Origin: Mauremys mutica
Lineage: Eukaryota > Chordata > Testudines > Geoemydidae
Reading direction: 5' to 3'
DNA: 64,000 bases
NCBI RefSeq assembly: GCF_020497125.1
Contig: NW_025422893.1
Coordinates: 62,001 to 126,000, forward strand
Part shown: in pieces, positions 62,770 through 64,000 of the stretch
Layout of the letters: every line of letters starts with the position of its first letter
How positions within the stretch are numbered: the stretch's first letter is position 1
Made by a program: the position numbers and the translations under genes
Notes under the pieces: generated by a model
The model's database searches: none
Told to the model about the DNA's origin: nothing
What the model saw: only the letters and a program-made list of their open reading frames with translations

Positions 62770-63990
62770 AAGGTTGATATAAAATACCCTAAACATTTGC
62801 TCCACTTCTCTCTAGTTGTCTGTTTCTAATTGAACATGCCCTGAGATTCCCCCCCGTCTCTCTAATTATAAAATAAAAAGAAAATCTCAGATTTACACCT
62901 TTTCTCAGCTTCTTGAACATAGATATAAAATGTTTGCAAATGTTGCCCATTTCCTCTCTATTCATTTAACAAATACTGATGTGAAACACTGACATTTTAC
63001 TGCACATCAGATATAAACTGATATAAAATCCCTTTGATTTTCCACTTTCCTCTCTATTATTTGCAAAAATAGAGCCAAAATCTCTCAGATTTCCCCCCTT
63101 TCTCTTTCACGTCTACGTTATTATCAAATATCAATTAAAATTCCTTTCATGTTTGGGGCTGTTCCCCGTGTCTCTCAATCCCAGCAACTTCTCCTTTCTT
63201 GGAGGAAACCTGTTGCCCTGAATCACTGTCCATCCTGGAGGTTGCAGGGGGTTAAATTTCCCAGGGTTGATCTTTCCCCTCTCCTTTGAGAACCATTTCT
63301 CCCCCCCCCCCCCTTTATCTGTGTTAAAATGTTTGCGGATGAAAGAGACCAGCCACATCTTTAATACCCATCAAAGTCAGAGGCCTCCCCCTGTTTCGGG
63401 ATCAGTGGTCCCCAGCTGGTAACGGGAGAGTTTGCTGGACCCTTTTTTTTTTTTCTCCAGCTGGCACGGGATGAGGAGGTCTCTGTGAGTGCAGTGTGGG
63501 TCCAGAAGTATCCCAAACCCCATGGCAAATGGCCTCTGTGAGGGGTTCATTCCCCCTGTGGTAAGATGCAGCCACTTCTGGGGTGGATCCATGGTGGCCA
63601 TTATTTGCTAGTGACAGGCCATGGACTTTTCTTACCTTTCTTGCCCTCCAGAGCTTCCATTCTCCTGTTCAAGAGACATCCCCCAGGGCGCCCTCTGCCT
63701 GTGTGACTGGCCAGCAGGGGGCAGTGATAACTCTCTATCCACTTAGCAGACACTCTGAGGTAACAGTGTTGTGTGGGGTGGGGGGAGGTGTCTGTGGGGG
63801 GAGATAGCAGGGGGTACCCTAGTGAGGTTGGTGGGTTCTGGAGATTTGGAGTTTCAGGGGGTGGTTGTGATGTGCCCAGCCCTGAGGCTGTGGGTCCTGG
63901 AGATGGGTATTGCTGGGGGCCGTTGGCTGCAGAACAGCCGTGGTGGGCGTCTCTTGGGGAGGCGGGACAGGGGGTCAGAGGGAGTCACCG
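62770..63990. repeat. Inverted copy of 29900-31200
   Basis: Blocks match in reversed order, including the CTCF-like site, a T-rich tract near 63445 and AT-rich sequence at 62770-63130. No exon found. Confidence 0.7.
63708..63725 (+). promoter_or_regulatory. CTCF-like site
   Basis: TGGCCAGCAGGGGGCAGT matches the CTCF core on the plus strand. The partner at 30207-30226 points the other way. Confidence 0.7.
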
Positions 63991-64000
63991 GCCCTGTCAC

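Noticed and set aside
61240..62770. ORFs of 322, 275 and 209 aa
   Set aside because: Same CpG-island artefact, on both strands and overlapping each other.

Overview
The window looks like genomic DNA of a non-avian reptile, most probably a turtle (Testudines). The evidence is abundant 5'-truncated CR1 retrotransposons of two subfamilies, MIR-like SINEs, hAT and Harbinger-like MITEs, CpG-rich minisatellites and tetrapod KRAB zinc-finger (KZNF) genes with typical vertebrate splice sites. There are no bacterial or viral genes. All function is inferred from sequence features and family knowledge.

Layout: 0.4-3.4 kb holds repeats. A CpG-island promoter (3.43-4.44 kb) precedes KZNF gene A on the + strand (coding exons 4.94-13.94 kb, nine fingers, 436 aa). 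Its 3' flank runs to about 15 kb, followed by a decayed exon pair of an unrecognised gene and a duplicon (16.0-17.3 kb). From 18 to 22.5 kb there are a tRNA-Gly-like locus, CR1 scraps and two MITEs. Gene C, an older paralogue on the - strand, covers 28.1-23.2 kb, with four fingers and a 1-nt deletion that puts its KRAB exon out of frame. From 29 to 39.8 kb there are a CTCF-like site, an intact 1.5-kb hAT element, a 1.1-kb minisatellite, one candidate membrane-protein exon (- strand), a CpG island and LTR-like sequence. From 39.8 to 43.3 kb there are a second copy of the duplicon and a 2-kb CR1. From 43.4 to 51 kb there are a tRNA-Cys, a 1.4-kb minisatellite of 44-bp units, a tRNA-Ser-like locus, another CR1 and a tRNA-Val. 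From 51.3 to 62.1 kb the left arm is repeated in inverted orientation and contains gene B (- strand, seven fingers, 399 aa). The window ends with a bidirectional CpG-island promoter (61.2-62.5 kb) and a copy of the 30-kb segment carrying a second CTCF-like site.

The organising feature is a large inverted duplication: an arm at about 3.4-17.3 kb and its mirror at about 51.3-62.1 kb, with about 34 kb between them. Genes A and B are the two copies, and gene C shows the ancestral state at several differences. The copies differ by a CR1 insertion (A only), an hAT and a Harbinger-like MITE (B only), two deletions in B, exactly two zinc fingers, damage to the KRAB A-box, and a 4-nt change at the start codon. 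KZNF proteins usually bind DNA through their fingers and recruit TRIM28 through KRAB to silence transposons. Here the fingers are kept while KRAB is compromised in different ways in A and C.
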